Source: Phenylobacterium sp.
GTDB lineage: Bacteria > Pseudomonadota > Alphaproteobacteria > Caulobacterales > Caulobacteraceae
DNA: 64,000 bases
Assembly: GCF_030679875.1 (NCBI RefSeq)
Contig: NZ_JAUXSP010000021.1
Location: 62,001-126,000, forward strand
Reading direction: 5' to 3'
The notes below the pieces were generated by a model. The model saw only the letters and a program-made list of their open reading frames with translations, ran no database searches and had not been told where the DNA came from. Positions 46,729 to 63,936 of the stretch are shown here, one piece after another (positions within the stretch are counted from its first letter, which is position 1; each line of letters opens with the position of its first letter). Both the position numbers and the translations under genes were made by a program.

Positions 46729-47133
46729 ATGACCACCTTGCCTGGCCTGGGATATGTGACGCTGGGCGCCGAGGACCTGGCTGCAGCCCAGGCCTTTTAT
46801 GACGCGACCCTGGCGCCGCTTGGCCTGCGCCGCCTGCATGAATTCGAGAACTGGACCGGCTATGGACGGGAGGACGATCCCGGCGGCCAGACCATCTGGG
46901 TGTGCAAGCCCTTCGATGGCGCCCCGGCCCAGGCCGGCAACGGGGTGATGATCGGCTTCTATGCCCCGACCCCCGACGTGGTGGACGCCTTCCATGCCGC
47001 GGCCCTGGCGCAGGGCGGCGCCTGCGAGGGCCCGCCCGGCTTGCGCCCGCAGTATGGTGAAGGCTGGTACGCCGCCTATGTCCGCGACCCCCAGGGCAAC
47101 AAGCTGGCCTGCGTCCGCACCCCGCCTGGATGA
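46729..47133 (+). CDS. VOC family (glyoxalase/bleomycin-resistance-like) protein
   Basis: 134 residues with the two babb modules of the vicinal oxygen chelate fold: LGYVTLGAEDLAAAQAFYDATLAPLGLRRL (about 7-36) and YAAYVRDPQGNKLACV (about 114-129). GGRTx-type metal ligands are not obvious, so enzyme or binding role is open. ATG at 46729 has GGGAGAG upstream; an earlier in-frame ATG at 46714 overlaps that site. It converges with alaS. Confidence 0.87.
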   Translation: MTTLPGLGYVTLGAEDLAAAQAFYDATLAPLGLRRLHEFENWTGYGREDDPGGQTIWVCKPFDGAPAQAGNGVMIGFYAPTPDVVDAFHAAALAQGGACEGPPGLRPQYGEGWYAAYVRDPQGNKLACVRTPPG

Positions 47134-47150
47134 GGCCACGGGGACACGGT

Positions 47151-47185
47151 GACGAGGTCGACCTGAAAGACGGGCCGGCCTCGTC
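47151..47185. terminator. Inverted repeat between converging VOC and alaS genes
   Basis: GACGAGG (47151-47157) and CCTCGTC (47179-47185) pair across a 21-base loop that contains the palindrome AGGTCGACCT. A weak bidirectional terminator candidate in a 58-bp gap. Confidence 0.35.
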
Positions 47186-47191
47186 TCGAAC

Positions 47192-49831
47192 CTAGCCTGT
47201 GATGGCGGCCTTCAGGGCCGCCAGCCCTTCGTCGGCCCGGGCCCCGTCTGGAGCGCCGCCCTGGGCGAAGTCCGGCCGGCCGCCTGCGCCCTGGCCGCCC
47301 ATGGCCAGGACTGCCGCCTTGGCGAGATCAGCGGCGTTGAAGCGATCCTTGGCCGCGCCGGTCACCGCCACGGTGACGGCGGCCTTACCCTCGGCCACCC
47401 CCACCAGAGCGATAATCCCATCGGGGATCTGCTTCTTGAATTCTTCGGCGATGGGCCGCAGGTCCTTGCCGCCGACCCCGTCCATGATCCGGGCCAGGAC
47501 CTGAACCCCGCCGATCTCTTCGGGGCCAGCCTGGGCCGCCCCGCCGCCGCCCATGGCCAGCTGGCGCTTGGCGTCAGCCAGCTCCTTTTCGAGCTTGCGG
47601 CGCTGGGCCTCCAGAGCCTCAACCCGGCCCAGGACCTCCGACACCGGCGTCTTGAACTGCTCGGCCAGCTGGCGCGAAACCAGGGCCTGATCCAGCAGCC
47701 AGCGGCGGGCAGCCTCACCGGTCAGGGCCTCGATCCGCCGCACGCCGGCGGCCACGCCGCTCTCCGAGACGATCTTGAACAGGGCGATGTCGCCGGTGCG
47801 GGCCACATGGGTGCCGCCGCACAGCTCCACGGAATAGGCCCCCTCGCCGCCAAGGGCGCGGCCAAGGGTCAGGACCCGCACAACATCCCCGTATTTTTCA
47901 CCAAACAGGGCCATGGCGCCGGCTTCGATCGCCTCTTCGGGGGCCATGTTCTTGGTCTCGGCGGGCAGGTTCTGGCGGATGACCGCGTTCACCTCCGCCT
48001 CCATCCGGTCGATCTCGTCCAGGGTCAGCGGCTGGCCATGGCTGAAGTCGAACCGAATCCGCTCCCCATCGACCATCTGGCCCTTCTGGCTGACATGCGG
48101 GCCCAGGACATTGCGCAGGGCGGCATGAAGCAGGTGGGTGGCCGAGTGGTTGGCCCGCGTCGTGGTGCGCCGATCGGCGTCGAGGGCCAGACGCACCCGG
48201 GCGCCCGGCGTCAGGTCGCCAGACTCGACCTCGATCACATGCACATGCAGATCGCCCGCCTGCTTCTGGGTGTCGATCACCCGTCCACGGCCGCCATCCC
48301 ATTCCACTTCGCCGGTGTCCCCGGCCTGGCCACCGCTCTCCCCGTAGAAGGGGGTGCGGTCAAACAGGACCTGGATCGTCTGTCCGGGCCCGGCCTTTGA
48401 GACCTCCGCGCCGTCGGCCATCAGGACCAGCAGCTCGGCTGTCGTTTCGCCCTGGTCGTGACCGATGAAGTCGGTGGGGCCCAGGCGTTCGCGCATGGCG
48501 AACCATTCGCCGGCCGCCGCGGCCTGGCCAGATCCGGTCCAGGCGTCACGGGCCTGATCCTTCTGGCGCTTCATGGCCACGTCGAAGCCGTCGAGATCGA
48601 CACTCATACCAAGCGCGCGCACGGCGTCCTGGGTCAGATCGAGGGGAAAGCCATAGGTGTCATAGAGTTTGAAAGCCGTCTCGCCAGGCAGGACGCCGCC
48701 TGATCCGACCAGGGCGGTGGCCTCCTCAAGCAGGCTCATCCCCCGACCGAGGGTGCGGCGGAACCGCTCCTCTTCCTGGCGCAGGGTCTCGGCGATCACC
48801 GGCTCGGCCCGGCGCAGTTCGGGATAGGCCTCGCCCATCTGACCGACCAGGGCCGGGGTGAGGCGATGCATCAGGGGCTCGGCGGCCCCCAGAAGATGGG
48901 CGTGGCGCATGGCCCGGCGCATGATCCGCCGCAGCACATAGCCCCGACCTTCGTTGGAGGGCGACACGCCGTCTGCGATCAGGAAGCTGGTGGAGCGCAG
49001 GTGGTCGACGATCACCTGGTGGGAGAACCGCGCCTCCCCTTGGGCCTTGACGCCCGTGGCCTCTTCGCTGGCGGCGATCAGCGCCTTGAACATGTCGGTG
49101 TCGTAGTTGGAATGCACCCCCTGCAGGACGGTGGTGATCCGCTCCAGGCCCATGCCGGTGTCAATCTGCGGCTTGGGCAGATCCTTGCGTGACCCGTCGG
49201 CGAACTGCTCCCAGCGCATGAAGACGAGGTTCCAGATCTCCACGAACCGGTCGCCATCCTCATCGGGGCTGCCGGGCGGGCCGCCGGCGACATGATCGCC
49301 GTGGTCATAGAAGATCTCGGTATTGGTGCCGCAGGGGCCGGTATCGCCCATGGACCAGAAGTTCTCTTCCAGTCGAACGATCCTGGAGTCCGGCAGGCCC
49401 GCGATCTTGCGCCACAGACTGGCAGCGTCCTCATCATCCGGCGCGATGGTGACCATCAGGCGCGCCGGGTCCAGACCAATGTCCTTGGTCATCAGCTCCC
49501 AGGCGAGCTCGATCGCGCCTTCCTTGAAATAGTCGCCGAAGGAGAAGTTCCCGAGCATCTCGAAGAAGGTCTGATGGCGGCCGGTATAGCCGACATTGTC
49601 CAGGTCGTTGTGCTTGCCGCCGGCCCGGACGCACTTCTGGACGGAGACCGCCCGAGGCGCCGGGGGTGTCTCGGCGCCTGTGAAGTAGTTCTTGAACGGC
49701 ACCATGCCGGCATTGACGAACATCAGCGTCGGGTCGTTCTGCGGCACCAGGGGCGCCGACGGGATCACCAGGTGATCGCGCCCCTTGAAGAAGTCGATGA
49801 ACGTGCTGCGGATCTGGTTCAGGCTGGACAT
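47192..49831 (-). CDS. alaS: Alanyl-tRNA synthetase
   Basis: 879 residues, full bacterial length. The class II catalytic core covers about 1-450 ([51 protein letters not shown]). The editing domain has [13 protein letters not shown] and CGGTHV, whose His/Cys residues bind zinc. The C-Ala domain at the end is Gly-rich ([17 protein letters not shown]). It charges tRNA-Ala and clears Ser/Gly mischarging. I chose the ATG at 49831, which matches the family N-terminus; an ATG three codons upstream is possible. Confidence 0.97.
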   Translation of the reverse strand: MSSLNQIRSTFIDFFKGRDHLVIPSAPLVPQNDPTLMFVNAGMVPFKNYFTGAETPPAPRAVSVQKCVRAGGKHNDLDNVGYTGRHQTFFEMLGNFSFGDYFKEGAIELAWELMTKDIGLDPARLMVTIAPDDEDAASLWRKIAGLPDSRIVRLEENFWSMGDTGPCGTNTEIFYDHGDHVAGGPPGSPDEDGDRFVEIWNLVFMRWEQFADGSRKDLPKPQIDTGMGLERITTVLQGVHSNYDTDMFKALIAASEEATGVKAQGEARFSHQVIVDHLRSTSFLIADGVSPSNEGRGYVLRRIMRRAMRHAHLLGAAEPLMHRLTPALVGQMGEAYPELRRAEPVIAETLRQEEERFRRTLGRGMSLLEEATALVGSGGVLPGETAFKLYDTYGFPLDLTQDAVRALGMSVDLDGFDVAMKRQKDQARDAWTGSGQAAAAGEWFAMRERLGPTDFIGHDQGETTAELLVLMADGAEVSKAGPGQTIQVLFDRTPFYGESGGQAGDTGEVEWDGGRGRVIDTQKQAGDLHVHVIEVESGDLTPGARVRLALDADRRTTTRANHSATHLLHAALRNVLGPHVSQKGQMVDGERIRFDFSHGQPLTLDEIDRMEAEVNAVIRQNLPAETKNMAPEEAIEAGAMALFGEKYGDVVRVLTLGRALGGEGAYSVELCGGTHVARTGDIALFKIVSESGVAAGVRRIEALTGEAARRWLLDQALVSRQLAEQFKTPVSEVLGRVEALEAQRRKLEKELADAKRQLAMGGGGAAQAGPEEIGGVQVLARIMDGVGGKDLRPIAEEFKKQIPDGIIALVGVAEGKAAVTVAVTGAAKDRFNAADLAKAAVLAMGGQGAGGRPDFAQGGAPDGARADEGLAALKAAITG

Positions 49832-49911
49832 GGCTTGCATATAAGGCTCGCGCGGCTGGCCGCGCAGGGGAATTTGCCGGTCGTTTACGAGACTTGCCGC
49901 TGAGCGCAAAG

Positions 49912-49945
49912 AAAAAGGACGCCCTGGCGGCGGGCCAGGGCGTCC
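49912..49945 (-). terminator. Rho-independent terminator of recA
   Basis: Perfect 11-bp arms GGACGCCCTGG (49917-49927) and CCAGGGCGTCC (49935-49945) with a 7-base loop. On the minus strand the stem is followed by TTTTT (49916-49912). It lies 120 bp after the recA stop. Confidence 0.9.
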
Positions 49946-50065
49946 TCCTCCGCAGACGAGGCGCCGCGTTGGGGTCCAGGAGCGAACCGAACGCTAATCG
50001 GCGGGGGGCGTCCGGCCCGGGCGGTCACGACGCCATCTGCGGAGATTCGGTTCGGCCCGCAGTGA

Positions 50066-51133
50066 TCAGTCGTCGGGCTCGTCAGGGGCCCCCACCAGCA
50101 GTTCTTCCTCGATCTTGGAGGTGGCGCCGCGCACCGCCTTCTCGATCTCGTCGGCCACGTCGCGGTTGGCCTTGAGGAACTCCCGCACATTGTCGCGGCC
50201 CTGGCCGATGCGCTGGCTGTTGAACGAGAACCAGGAGCCGGACTTCTCGACCACGCCGGCCTTGACCCCCAGATCGATGATCTCGCCCAGCTTGGAGATG
50301 CCCTCGCCGTACATGATGTCGAACTCGACCTCCCGGAACGGGGGGGCCACCTTGTTCTTCACGACTTTGACCCGGACATTGTTGCCGACGATCTCGTCCC
50401 GCTGCTTGACCGAGCCGGTACGGCGAATGTCCAGGCGAACAGAGGCGTAGAACTTCAGCGCATTGCCCCCGGTGGTGGTCTCCGGACTGCCATACATGAC
50501 GCCGATCTTCATCCGGATCTGGTTGATGAAGATGACCAGGGTCTTGGTCTTGGAGATGGAGCCGGTGAGCTTGCGCAAGGCCTGGCTCATCAGTCGGGCC
50601 TGGAGGCCTGGCAGGCTGTCGCCCATCTCACCTTCGATCTCGGCCCGGGGCGTCAAGGCGGCCACCGAGTCGATGACGATCACGTCGACGGCGCCGGACC
50701 GCACCAGGGTGTCGGTAATTTCGAGCGCCTGCTCGCCCGTGTCAGGCTGGGAGACCAGGAGGTCGTCCAGGTTCACGCCGAGCTTGTGGGCGTAGGACGG
50801 ATCAAGCGCGTGCTCGGCGTCCACAAAGGCGGCCGTGCCGCCGCCCTTCTGGACCTCGGCCACCACGTGCAGGGCCAGGGTGGTCTTGCCGGAGCTCTCC
50901 GGGCCATAGATCTCAACGATCCGCCCCTTGGGCAGGCCGCCGATCCCGAGCGCCAGGTCCAGCCCGAGCGAGCCGGTGGAAAAGGACTCGATCTCGACGA
51001 TCTTGCCCTTGTCCCCCAGCTTCATCACGGAGCCCTTACCAAAGGCCCGATCAATCTGAGACAGCGCCGCCTCGAGCGCGCGCTGCTTATCGCCTTCTTC
51101 ACGTCCCACGAGTTTCAACGCCGACTGTGCCAT
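50066..51133 (-). CDS. recA: Recombinase RecA
   Basis: 355 residues. Walker [14 protein letters not shown] is at about 72-84, Walker B is [12 protein letters not shown], loop L2 follows as [37 protein letters not shown] in parts, and the tail is acidic. It forms ATP-dependent filaments on single-stranded DNA for homologous recombination and promotes LexA self-cleavage in the SOS response. A perfect LexA box lies 94-108 bp upstream and a strong terminator downstream. Start [11 protein letters not shown] at 51133, with GGGGACCCC upstream on the minus strand. Confidence 0.98.
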   Translation of the reverse strand: MAQSALKLVGREEGDKQRALEAALSQIDRAFGKGSVMKLGDKGKIVEIESFSTGSLGLDLALGIGGLPKGRIVEIYGPESSGKTTLALHVVAEVQKGGGTAAFVDAEHALDPSYAHKLGVNLDDLLVSQPDTGEQALEITDTLVRSGAVDVIVIDSVAALTPRAEIEGEMGDSLPGLQARLMSQALRKLTGSISKTKTLVIFINQIRMKIGVMYGSPETTTGGNALKFYASVRLDIRRTGSVKQRDEIVGNNVRVKVVKNKVAPPFREVEFDIMYGEGISKLGEIIDLGVKAGVVEKSGSWFSFNSQRIGQGRDNVREFLKANRDVADEIEKAVRGATSKIEEELLVGAPDEPDD

Positions 51134-51226
51134 TTGAGGGGACCCCTTATCCCATGATTCCGTCGAGCCGACCGGGGCGATCCCCGGCTGGGCGGCCAGG
51201 ACTCAGACGTACGCCTTTTGTTCTCT

Positions 51227-51241
51227 GTTCGCAAGATGTTC
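51227..51241. promoter_or_regulatory. LexA (SOS) box of recA
   Basis: GTTC-GCAAGAT-GTTC, an exact match to the alphaproteobacterial LexA box GTTC-N7-GTTC, 94 bp upstream of recA. An extra GTTC stands 7 bp to its left. It is the internal reference for the second box at 15983-15997. Confidence 0.85.
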
Positions 51242-51264
51242 TCTTCAGTCGCCAGGGTTGCCGC

Positions 51265-51322
51265 GCTTTATTTGGGCTCGGGCCCCGCCCCCTGCCCCCT
51301 TCGGGGCAGCCTCGAATAAAGC
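51265..51322. other. Nested inverted repeats between recA and glgE
   Basis: Outer arms GCTTTATT (51265-51272) and AATAAAGC (51315-51322) enclose an inner 7-bp hairpin CTGCCCC / GGGGCAG (51292-51298, 51303-51309) with a CTTC loop. The A/T-rich outer arms stand out in very GC-rich DNA. It lies between divergent promoters and could be a leader structure, a small RNA or an operator. Confidence 0.45.
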
Positions 51323-51396
51323 CGCAGGGGACGCCTGCGCCGTAGGAACGAAGACCCCCGCGACTGGTTCTGGTCGGACACCAGTCATGAGGGACG

Positions 51397-54300
51397 ATGA
51401 ACCCCGCCGCCCGTCTGCGCGCTGCTGCGCCCCGAATCTACTACGTCCACCCCAACGCGCTGAGCGTTCCGGAAGGCGCCGCACGGCTGGCCGAGAGGGC
51501 GGAAGATCTGGGCTTTGATCACCTGCTGGTCGCCCCGATCTTCCAACATCAGGGCGACCTCTTCCGCCCCATCAGCCACGACACCTCGAGCCTGTCCGGC
51601 GCGGCGACGACTGACGTCCTGAGCGGGCTGGCCGACGCCTGCAAGGCGCGGGGTCTGCGCCTGATGATGGACCTGGACCTCACCCGGTTCGACGCCGCGC
51701 ACCCCCTGGTGGTCGCCCATCCGGACGCCTTCACCCTTCGTCGGGAGGCGCCTGAGGGTCGTCCCGTCGACCCGCGTGCGCCCTCGCCCCCCCAGGGCAT
51801 GGCCATGGCTCGTCTGCGTCATGCGGCCTCGTGCGAGCTGATCCTCGACTGGGTGCTGAGCCGGGCCGAGACTTGGACGCAGAGCGGCCTGGACGGCTTT
51901 CGGCTGCTACGGGCAGATCAGGCCGAGCCAGAGCTATGGACCCGCCTGATCGCGCGCTTGCGGTCCGGCCGTCCGGACCTGACCTTCGTCGCCGATACGA
52001 CTGGGATCAGCCGGTCTGAGGCTGTGGCGCTCTCCCCTTGCGGGTTTGACGCACTGATCTCATCGGTCGCCTGGTGGGATGGTCGGGCGCCCTGGCTCGC
52101 CGAAGAACATGAAGACCTTCGTCCCATCGCCCCCCTGCTGGCGCAGCCGGAGGCGCCGTTTGGGCCGCGCCTGGCTGCGCGCCTGCCGGCCGGCGCCAAT
52201 TTCAGACAGGCCTATGCCCGGGCCCTGCGCCTGGCGGCCTCCACCGGTTCTGGCCTGCTGCTGCCCATGGGTTTCGAGGCGGCCGACGGCGCGCCGCTGG
52301 GAGAGCGGACGCCCATTCCCACAGCGGACGCCGATCTCGCCGCTGAAGTGCGCTCGGCCAATCACCTGCTGGCCGAACTCACCGCGTTTGATGGGGCGAT
52401 GCGCAGTCTCACCAGTCCCGCATCGGCGGTCACCGTCCTGCTGCGGGCCAGCGGTCGCGACCTGCGGACCGCAGAGGCCGTCATTCTGGTCCTGATCAAT
52501 CCGTCCATCGACGCCCCTGCCGAGCTTGACCCAGCCGCCCTCTTGCCGATGGCGGGCGCCTTTGGCCCCTTCGAGGCGATGGATGGGCGGCCAGACCCGT
52601 TCGATCTGCTGGAGCCCGGCGAGGTGCGTCTCCTCGGGGCCCGGCGCAGCGTTCCGATCCGCACCCCAAGCCGCGCCGGCCGACAGGGCGCCAAGGCCGC
52701 GGCCAAGGCGCCCCGCCTGGTCATCGAGGAGGTCTCTCCGCAGGTCACGGGCGGGCCATTCGCGGTCAAGCGCGTCGTCGGCGAGACCCTGGAGGTCAGG
52801 GCGGCGGTCTATGCCGACGGCCACGAGCAGCTGGCTGTAGAGCTTCGCTGGCGCGCCGCTGATGGCGAAGCATGGTCGAGCGCGCCCATGACGTCCCTGG
52901 GCAATGACATGTGGCGCGGCCACCTGCCCCTGGCGCGCCTGGGCCGTCACCAGTTCGCCATCCAGGCCTGGATTGACCGGTTCGGCTCATTCCACCGCGA
53001 CCTGGCCAAGAAGATCGAGGCTGGCGTCGCCCAGCCCGTGGACTTCGAGGAAGGCCGCCTGCTGATCGCCGAAGCCGCCAGGGCAGAGCCTACAGGGGCC
53101 CTCGCCCAGCTTGCCGACGAGCTTTCTGGCCTTGAGCCTGACGCGGCTGGCCAGCGACTGCTCGCCCCCGAAACGATCGATCTGATGGGCCAGGCCCAGG
53201 ACCGCGCCTTCGTCTGCACCAGCGACGTCCAGTGTGTCGACGCCGAACGACGGGAAGCTCAGTTCGCCAGTTGGTACGAGCTCTTCCCCCGCTCCCAGAC
53301 CGACGATCCCAGCCGCCACGGGACCTTCGATGACGTCATCGCCCGGCTGCCGGCCATCCGGGCCATGGGGTTTGACGTGCTCTACTTCCCGCCCATCCAT
53401 CCGATCGGCGAGCGTCACCGCAAGGGCAAGAACAACAGCCTGACGGCCGGTCCCGACGATCCGGGCAGCCCGTACGCCATCGGGGCGGCAGAAGGCGGAC
53501 ACGACGCCATTCACGCTGAACTCGGCACCTTCGAGGACTTCCGCCGCCTGATCGCCGCGGCCGACGACCACGGCCTGGAGATCGCCCTGGACTTCGCCAT
53601 CCAGTGCTCGCCGGACCACCCCTGGATCAAGGATCATCCCGGCTGGTTCGACTGGCGGCCGGACGGGACGATCAAATACGCCGAGAACCCGCCCAAGAAG
53701 TACCAGGACATCGTCAATGTGGACTTCTACAGGGACGACGCGATCCCGGACCTCTGGATCGCCCTGCGTGATGTGGTGCTGCTGTGGGTGAGCGAAGGCG
53801 TCCGCACCTTCCGCGTCGACAACCCACACACCAAGCCTTTCGCCTTCTGGGAATGGATGATCCGCGAGGTTCGCGCCGCCCATCCTGAGGTGATCTTCCT
53901 GTCCGAGGCCTTCACCCGCCCGCGCGTCATGTACCGCCTGGCCAAGATCGGCTTCTCGCAGTCCTACACCTACTTCACCTGGCGCCACACCAAGGCGGAG
54001 TTCACCGACTATCTGACCGAGCTGACGACGACGGAGCCGAAGGATTTCTTCAGGCCAAACTTCTTCGTCAATACGCCGGACATCAATCCGGTCTTCCTGC
54101 AGACCTCGGGCCGGGCCGGCTTCCTGATCCGCGCGGCCCTGGCCGCCACCCTGTCGGGCCTATGGGGGGTCTATTCCGGCTTCGAGCTGCTGGAGAGCGA
54201 CCCCGTCCCCGGCAAGGAAGACTACAAGGACTCCGAGAAGTACGAAATCCGGCCCCGGGACTGGGACGCGCCGGGAATCATCCCGCAGATCACCCAGCTC

Positions 54301-54627
54301 AACCGGCTGCGCAAGAGCCACCCGGCGCTGCAGACGCATCTCAACGTCCACTTCCTGCCGTCCAGCGACGACAACATCCTGTTCTACGCCAAGACCAGCC
54401 CGGATGGGGCCGACCTCATCCTGGTGGCCATCAACCTCGATCCCCATGGCGCGCATGAGGCCGATGTGGAGGCGCCGTTCTGGCGTCTGGGCCTCGGCGA
54501 TGACGCGAGCGCCCATGTGGACGACCTGCTCACTGGCCAGAGCTTCGCCTGGCAAGGGAAGTGGCGTCGCATCGCCCTCGATCCCGGCCGCCCCTACCTC
54601 ATTTTCCGTATGGAGGCCCCGCGATGA
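51397..54627 (+). CDS. glgE: Alpha-1,4-glucan:maltose-1-phosphate maltosyltransferase (GlgE) with extra N-terminal pseudo-amylase domain
   Basis: 1076 residues, about 400 more than ordinary GlgE. Residues about 1-420 are an added GH13-like barrel (RIYYVHPNALSVPEGAARLAERAEDLGFDHLLVAPIF, GFRLLRAD in the nucleophile position) with catalytic positions apparently lost. A DUF3416 N/S domain follows from about 438 (APRLVIEEVSPQVTGG). The catalytic barrel starts near 620 (FASWYELFPRS). Its nucleophile is D808 in FRVDNPHTKP and the acid/base is E837 in FLSEAFTRP, both as in GlgE. The enzyme extends alpha-glucan with maltose-1-phosphate. First gene of the operon; its stop overlaps treS (ATGA). Confidence 0.93.
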   Translation: MNPAARLRAAAPRIYYVHPNALSVPEGAARLAERAEDLGFDHLLVAPIFQHQGDLFRPISHDTSSLSGAATTDVLSGLADACKARGLRLMMDLDLTRFDAAHPLVVAHPDAFTLRREAPEGRPVDPRAPSPPQGMAMARLRHAASCELILDWVLSRAETWTQSGLDGFRLLRADQAEPELWTRLIARLRSGRPDLTFVADTTGISRSEAVALSPCGFDALISSVAWWDGRAPWLAEEHEDLRPIAPLLAQPEAPFGPRLAARLPAGANFRQAYARALRLAASTGSGLLLPMGFEAADGAPLGERTPIPTADADLAAEVRSANHLLAELTAFDGAMRSLTSPASAVTVLLRASGRDLRTAEAVILVLINPSIDAPAELDPAALLPMAGAFGPFEAMDGRPDPFDLLEPGEVRLLGARRSVPIRTPSRAGRQGAKAAAKAPRLVIEEVSPQVTGGPFAVKRVVGETLEVRAAVYADGHEQLAVELRWRAADGEAWSSAPMTSLGNDMWRGHLPLARLGRHQFAIQAWIDRFGSFHRDLAKKIEAGVAQPVDFEEGRLLIAEAARAEPTGALAQLADELSGLEPDAAGQRLLAPETIDLMGQAQDRAFVCTSDVQCVDAERREAQFASWYELFPRSQTDDPSRHGTFDDVIARLPAIRAMGFDVLYFPPIHPIGERHRKGKNNSLTAGPDDPGSPYAIGAAEGGHDAIHAELGTFEDFRRLIAAADDHGLEIALDFAIQCSPDHPWIKDHPGWFDWRPDGTIKYAENPPKKYQDIVNVDFYRDDAIPDLWIALRDVVLLWVSEGVRTFRVDNPHTKPFAFWEWMIREVRAAHPEVIFLSEAFTRPRVMYRLAKIGFSQSYTYFTWRHTKAEFTDYLTELTTTEPKDFFRPNFFVNTPDINPVFLQTSGRAGFLIRAALAATLSGLWGVYSGFELLESDPVPGKEDYKDSEKYEIRPRDWDAPGIIPQITQLNRLRKSHPALQTHLNVHFLPSSDDNILFYAKTSPDGADLILVAINLDPHGAHEADVEAPFWRLGLGDDASAHVDDLLTGQSFAWQGKWRRIALDPGRPYLIFRMEAPR

Positions 54628-57600
54628 GCGTCGCCTATCTCGCCGACGATCACGCCGTTGATCCCGCTCCGGCCTCTGACCCCCAGTGGTACAAGGACGC
54701 GGTCATCTATCAGCTGCACGTGAAGTCGTTCTTCGACGCCAATGACGACGGCGTGGGCGATTTTGCCGGCCTTTCGGCCAAGCTGGACTACATCGCCAGC
54801 CTCGGCGTCAACGCCATCTGGCTGTTGCCCTTCTATCCGTCGCCGCGTCGGGACGATGGCTATGACATCGCTGACTATCGGGGCGTCCACCCGGAGTATG
54901 GCGATTTCGACGATGTGAAGCGCTTCATCGACGAGGCCCACGGCCGCGGCATGCGCGTCATCACCGAGCTGGTGATCAACCACACCTCCGACCAGCACCC
55001 CTGGTTCCAGGCCGCCCGCAAGGCGCCGGCCGGATCGCCGGAGCGGGACTTCTATGTCTGGTCCGACAACGACGCCGACTACAGCGGCACCCGGATCATC
55101 TTCCTCGACACCGAGACCTCGAATTGGACCTGGGATCCGGTGGCCGGCGCCTACTATTGGCATCGGTTCTATTCCCACCAGCCGGACCTGAACTTCGACA
55201 ATCCCAAGGTGCTCGAAGAGATCCTGTCGGTCATGCGCTACTGGCTGGAGGCCGGGGTCGATGGCCTGCGGCTCGACGCCATCCCCTATCTGATCGAGCG
55301 GGAAGGCACCAATAACGAGAACCTGCCCGAGACCCACGACGTTCTGAAAGCCATCCGGGCGCATCTGGACGAGCATTTCGAAGACCGCATGCTGCTGGCC
55401 GAGGCCAACCAGTGGCCCGAAGACACCCAGCAGTATTTCGGCGACGGCGACGAATGCCACATGGCGTTCCACTTCCCCCTGATGCCGCGGATGTACATGG
55501 CCATCGCCCAGGAGGACCGCTTCCCGATCACCGACATCATGCGCCAGACCCCGGACATTCCGGAGGCCTGCCAGTGGGCGATCTTCCTGCGCAACCACGA
55601 CGAGCTGACCCTCGAAATGGTCACCAACAAGGAGCGGGACTACCTCTGGAGCGTCTATGCCTCGGAGAGCCGGGCGCGGATCAATCTGGGCATCCGCCGG
55701 CGACTTGCCCCGCTGATGGAGCGCGACCGCCGCCGGGTCGAGCTGATGAACTGCATGCTGCTGACCATGCCCGGCACGCCCGTAATCTATTACGGCGACG
55801 AGCTTGGAATGGGCGACAACATCTATCTGGGCGACCGCGATGGCGTGCGCACGCCCATGCAGTGGTCACCGGACCGCAACGGCGGATTCTCCCGCGCCGA
55901 TCCGGCCAGTCTTGTCCTGCCGGCGATCATGGACCCGCTCTATGGATTCCAGGCGATCAATGTCGAGGCCCAGAGCCGTGACAGTCACTCGCTGCTGAAC
56001 TGGCTGCGTCGGATGCTGGCGGTCCGTCAGCGCCACAGCGCCTTCGGGCGCGGGACGCTGCGCTTCCTGCGGCCCCAGAACCGCAAGGTGATGGCCTATC
56101 TGCGGGAGCACGAGGGCGACACCATCCTCTGCGTGGCTAACCTCGCGCGCACCGCCCAGGCCGTAGAACTCGACCTGTCGGAATTCGCCGGCTGGACCCC
56201 CATGGAGATGTCCGGCAGCACGCCCTTTCCGCCGATTGGCCAGCTCACCTACCTGCTGACCCTGCCGCCCTATGGCTTCCACTGGTTCCAGCTCTGCGAG
56301 AAGACCGACGGGCCAAGCTGGAGCACCGCGCCGAGCGGGGTCCAGGCCGAGCAGCACACCTTCGTGCTCCGCGGCGATGTGGCCACACTGGTCCAGCCGC
56401 CGCACAAGGCCGTGCTGGAATCTGAGGTTCTGCCATCGTGGATGGCCGCTCGACGCTGGTTCCAGGGCAAGGACGCCGAGCTTGTCGCGACCCGGGTGAA
56501 GGGGGTTTCGCCCCTGCCTGGCGCCGCCGATCAGATCCTGGCCGAGCTGGAGGTCGAGACCTCCGCCGGGACCGCCGCCTACCTCGTGCCCCTGGGTGTC
56601 GCCTGGGAAGACGACCTCGCAGACCCCTACGCCCACAACTTCGCCATGGCGCGCGTACGCCGTGGCGCGCAGGTGGGCGATCTGACGGACGGCTTCCTGA
56701 CGACGGAGTTCGTCCGCTCGGTCATGACCGGATTGCGGACCAAGGCCAGGCTCGCCTCGCCCTTCGGCGATATCGAGTTCACCTCGGCCGACTTCCAGGC
56801 CGGCGACGACGCCGAGATCGAATGGTCCTCCGCCGAACAGAGCAACAGCTCGGTGATCATCGGCCGCGAGATTGTTCTGAAACTGCTGCGAAAAGTGGTC
56901 CCCGGGGTCCATCCCGAGGCCGAGATGACCCGTGTGCTTACAGAGCGGGGTTATGCCCACGTGCCGGCCTTTGTCGGCGAGGTCCGTCGCATCGGGCCCG
57001 ATGGCGCGCCGCACACCCTGATGGTCGCCCAGGCCTTCATCTACAGCCAGGGCGACGGCTGGGCCTGGACCCAGGACTATCTGCACCGGGTGATCGACGA
57101 TCTCGTCCTGGCCGGAGATCAGACCGCCACCCCGGACTTCGCCTCCTATGCCGAATTCGCCCGCGTCCTGGGGCGTAGCCTGGCGCAGATGCACGCTGTC
57201 CTGGCTGAGCCAACCGAGGACCCGGCCTTCGCGCCGGAGCCCATGGACGCGGCCGCCATCGCCACGGTCCAGACGAGCGTCATGGGACAGGTGGACGACG
57301 CCCTGGCCGTGCTGCAACGCGGCGGCGACTGGACAGACCAAGAGAACCTTGGCGCCCTCGCCCAGAATCTCCTGCAGCGCCGGAGCGAACTCGAAAGGGC
57401 GGTCGCCCGTCTCTCGAACGCTGGGTCGGGCCAGATGCGCACGCGCATCCACGGCGATCTTCACCTTGGCCAGGTGCTGGTCACCGGCGGCGGCGTGACC
57501 TTCATCGACTTCGAGGGTGAGCCGGCCAAGCCCCTGGAGGCGCGCCGCGCCAAGGCCAGTCCTTTGCGCGACGTGGCCGGCATGTTGCGGTCCTTCGACT

Positions 57601-57880
57601 ACGCAGCTGCGCTCGGCGCCATCGCCGCCGCCAATGTCGCCCAGGGCGTCCAGGGTCGGGCGGTCGACGTCGTCAGCCAGTTCAAGGCGGTCGCCAGCGA
57701 GGCCTTCCTCGACGGCTATGGCGATGTCGCAGGCGCATTCCCCGCTGAACTCCTCGACCTCTTCCTGCTGGAAAAGGCGGCCTATGAGGTGAGCTACGAG
57801 GCGGCCAACCGTCCGGCTTGGCTCGGCACGCCGCTTCGGGGCCTGGCCGCAACGGTTGATCGGCTGCTGGGCGCCGACCA

Positions 57881-57884
<4 letters not shown>
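54624..57884 (+). CDS. treS: Trehalose synthase fused to maltokinase (TreS-Pep2/Mak)
   Basis: 1086 residues, two enzymes in one chain. TreS (about 20-560) has [19 protein letters not shown], the nucleophile D218 in [11 protein letters not shown], and [13 protein letters not shown]. It isomerises trehalose and maltose. The maltokinase (about 570-1086) has [15 protein letters not shown], a kinase-like [12 protein letters not shown] with catalytic Asp (about 941-953), and FIDFEGEP. It makes maltose-1-phosphate from maltose and ATP, the substrate for GlgE encoded just upstream. Start at the ATGA overlap. The fusion is known in several bacteria and ensures that maltose is passed on. Confidence 0.94.

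Positions 57885-63932
<6,048 letters not shown>

Positions 63933-63936
<4 letters not shown>

Noticed and set aside
51220..51230. GTTC-N3-GTTC as a second recA SOS box
   Set aside because: The spacing is wrong for LexA; only the N7 pair at 51227-51241 fits. It may be a remnant or chance repeat.
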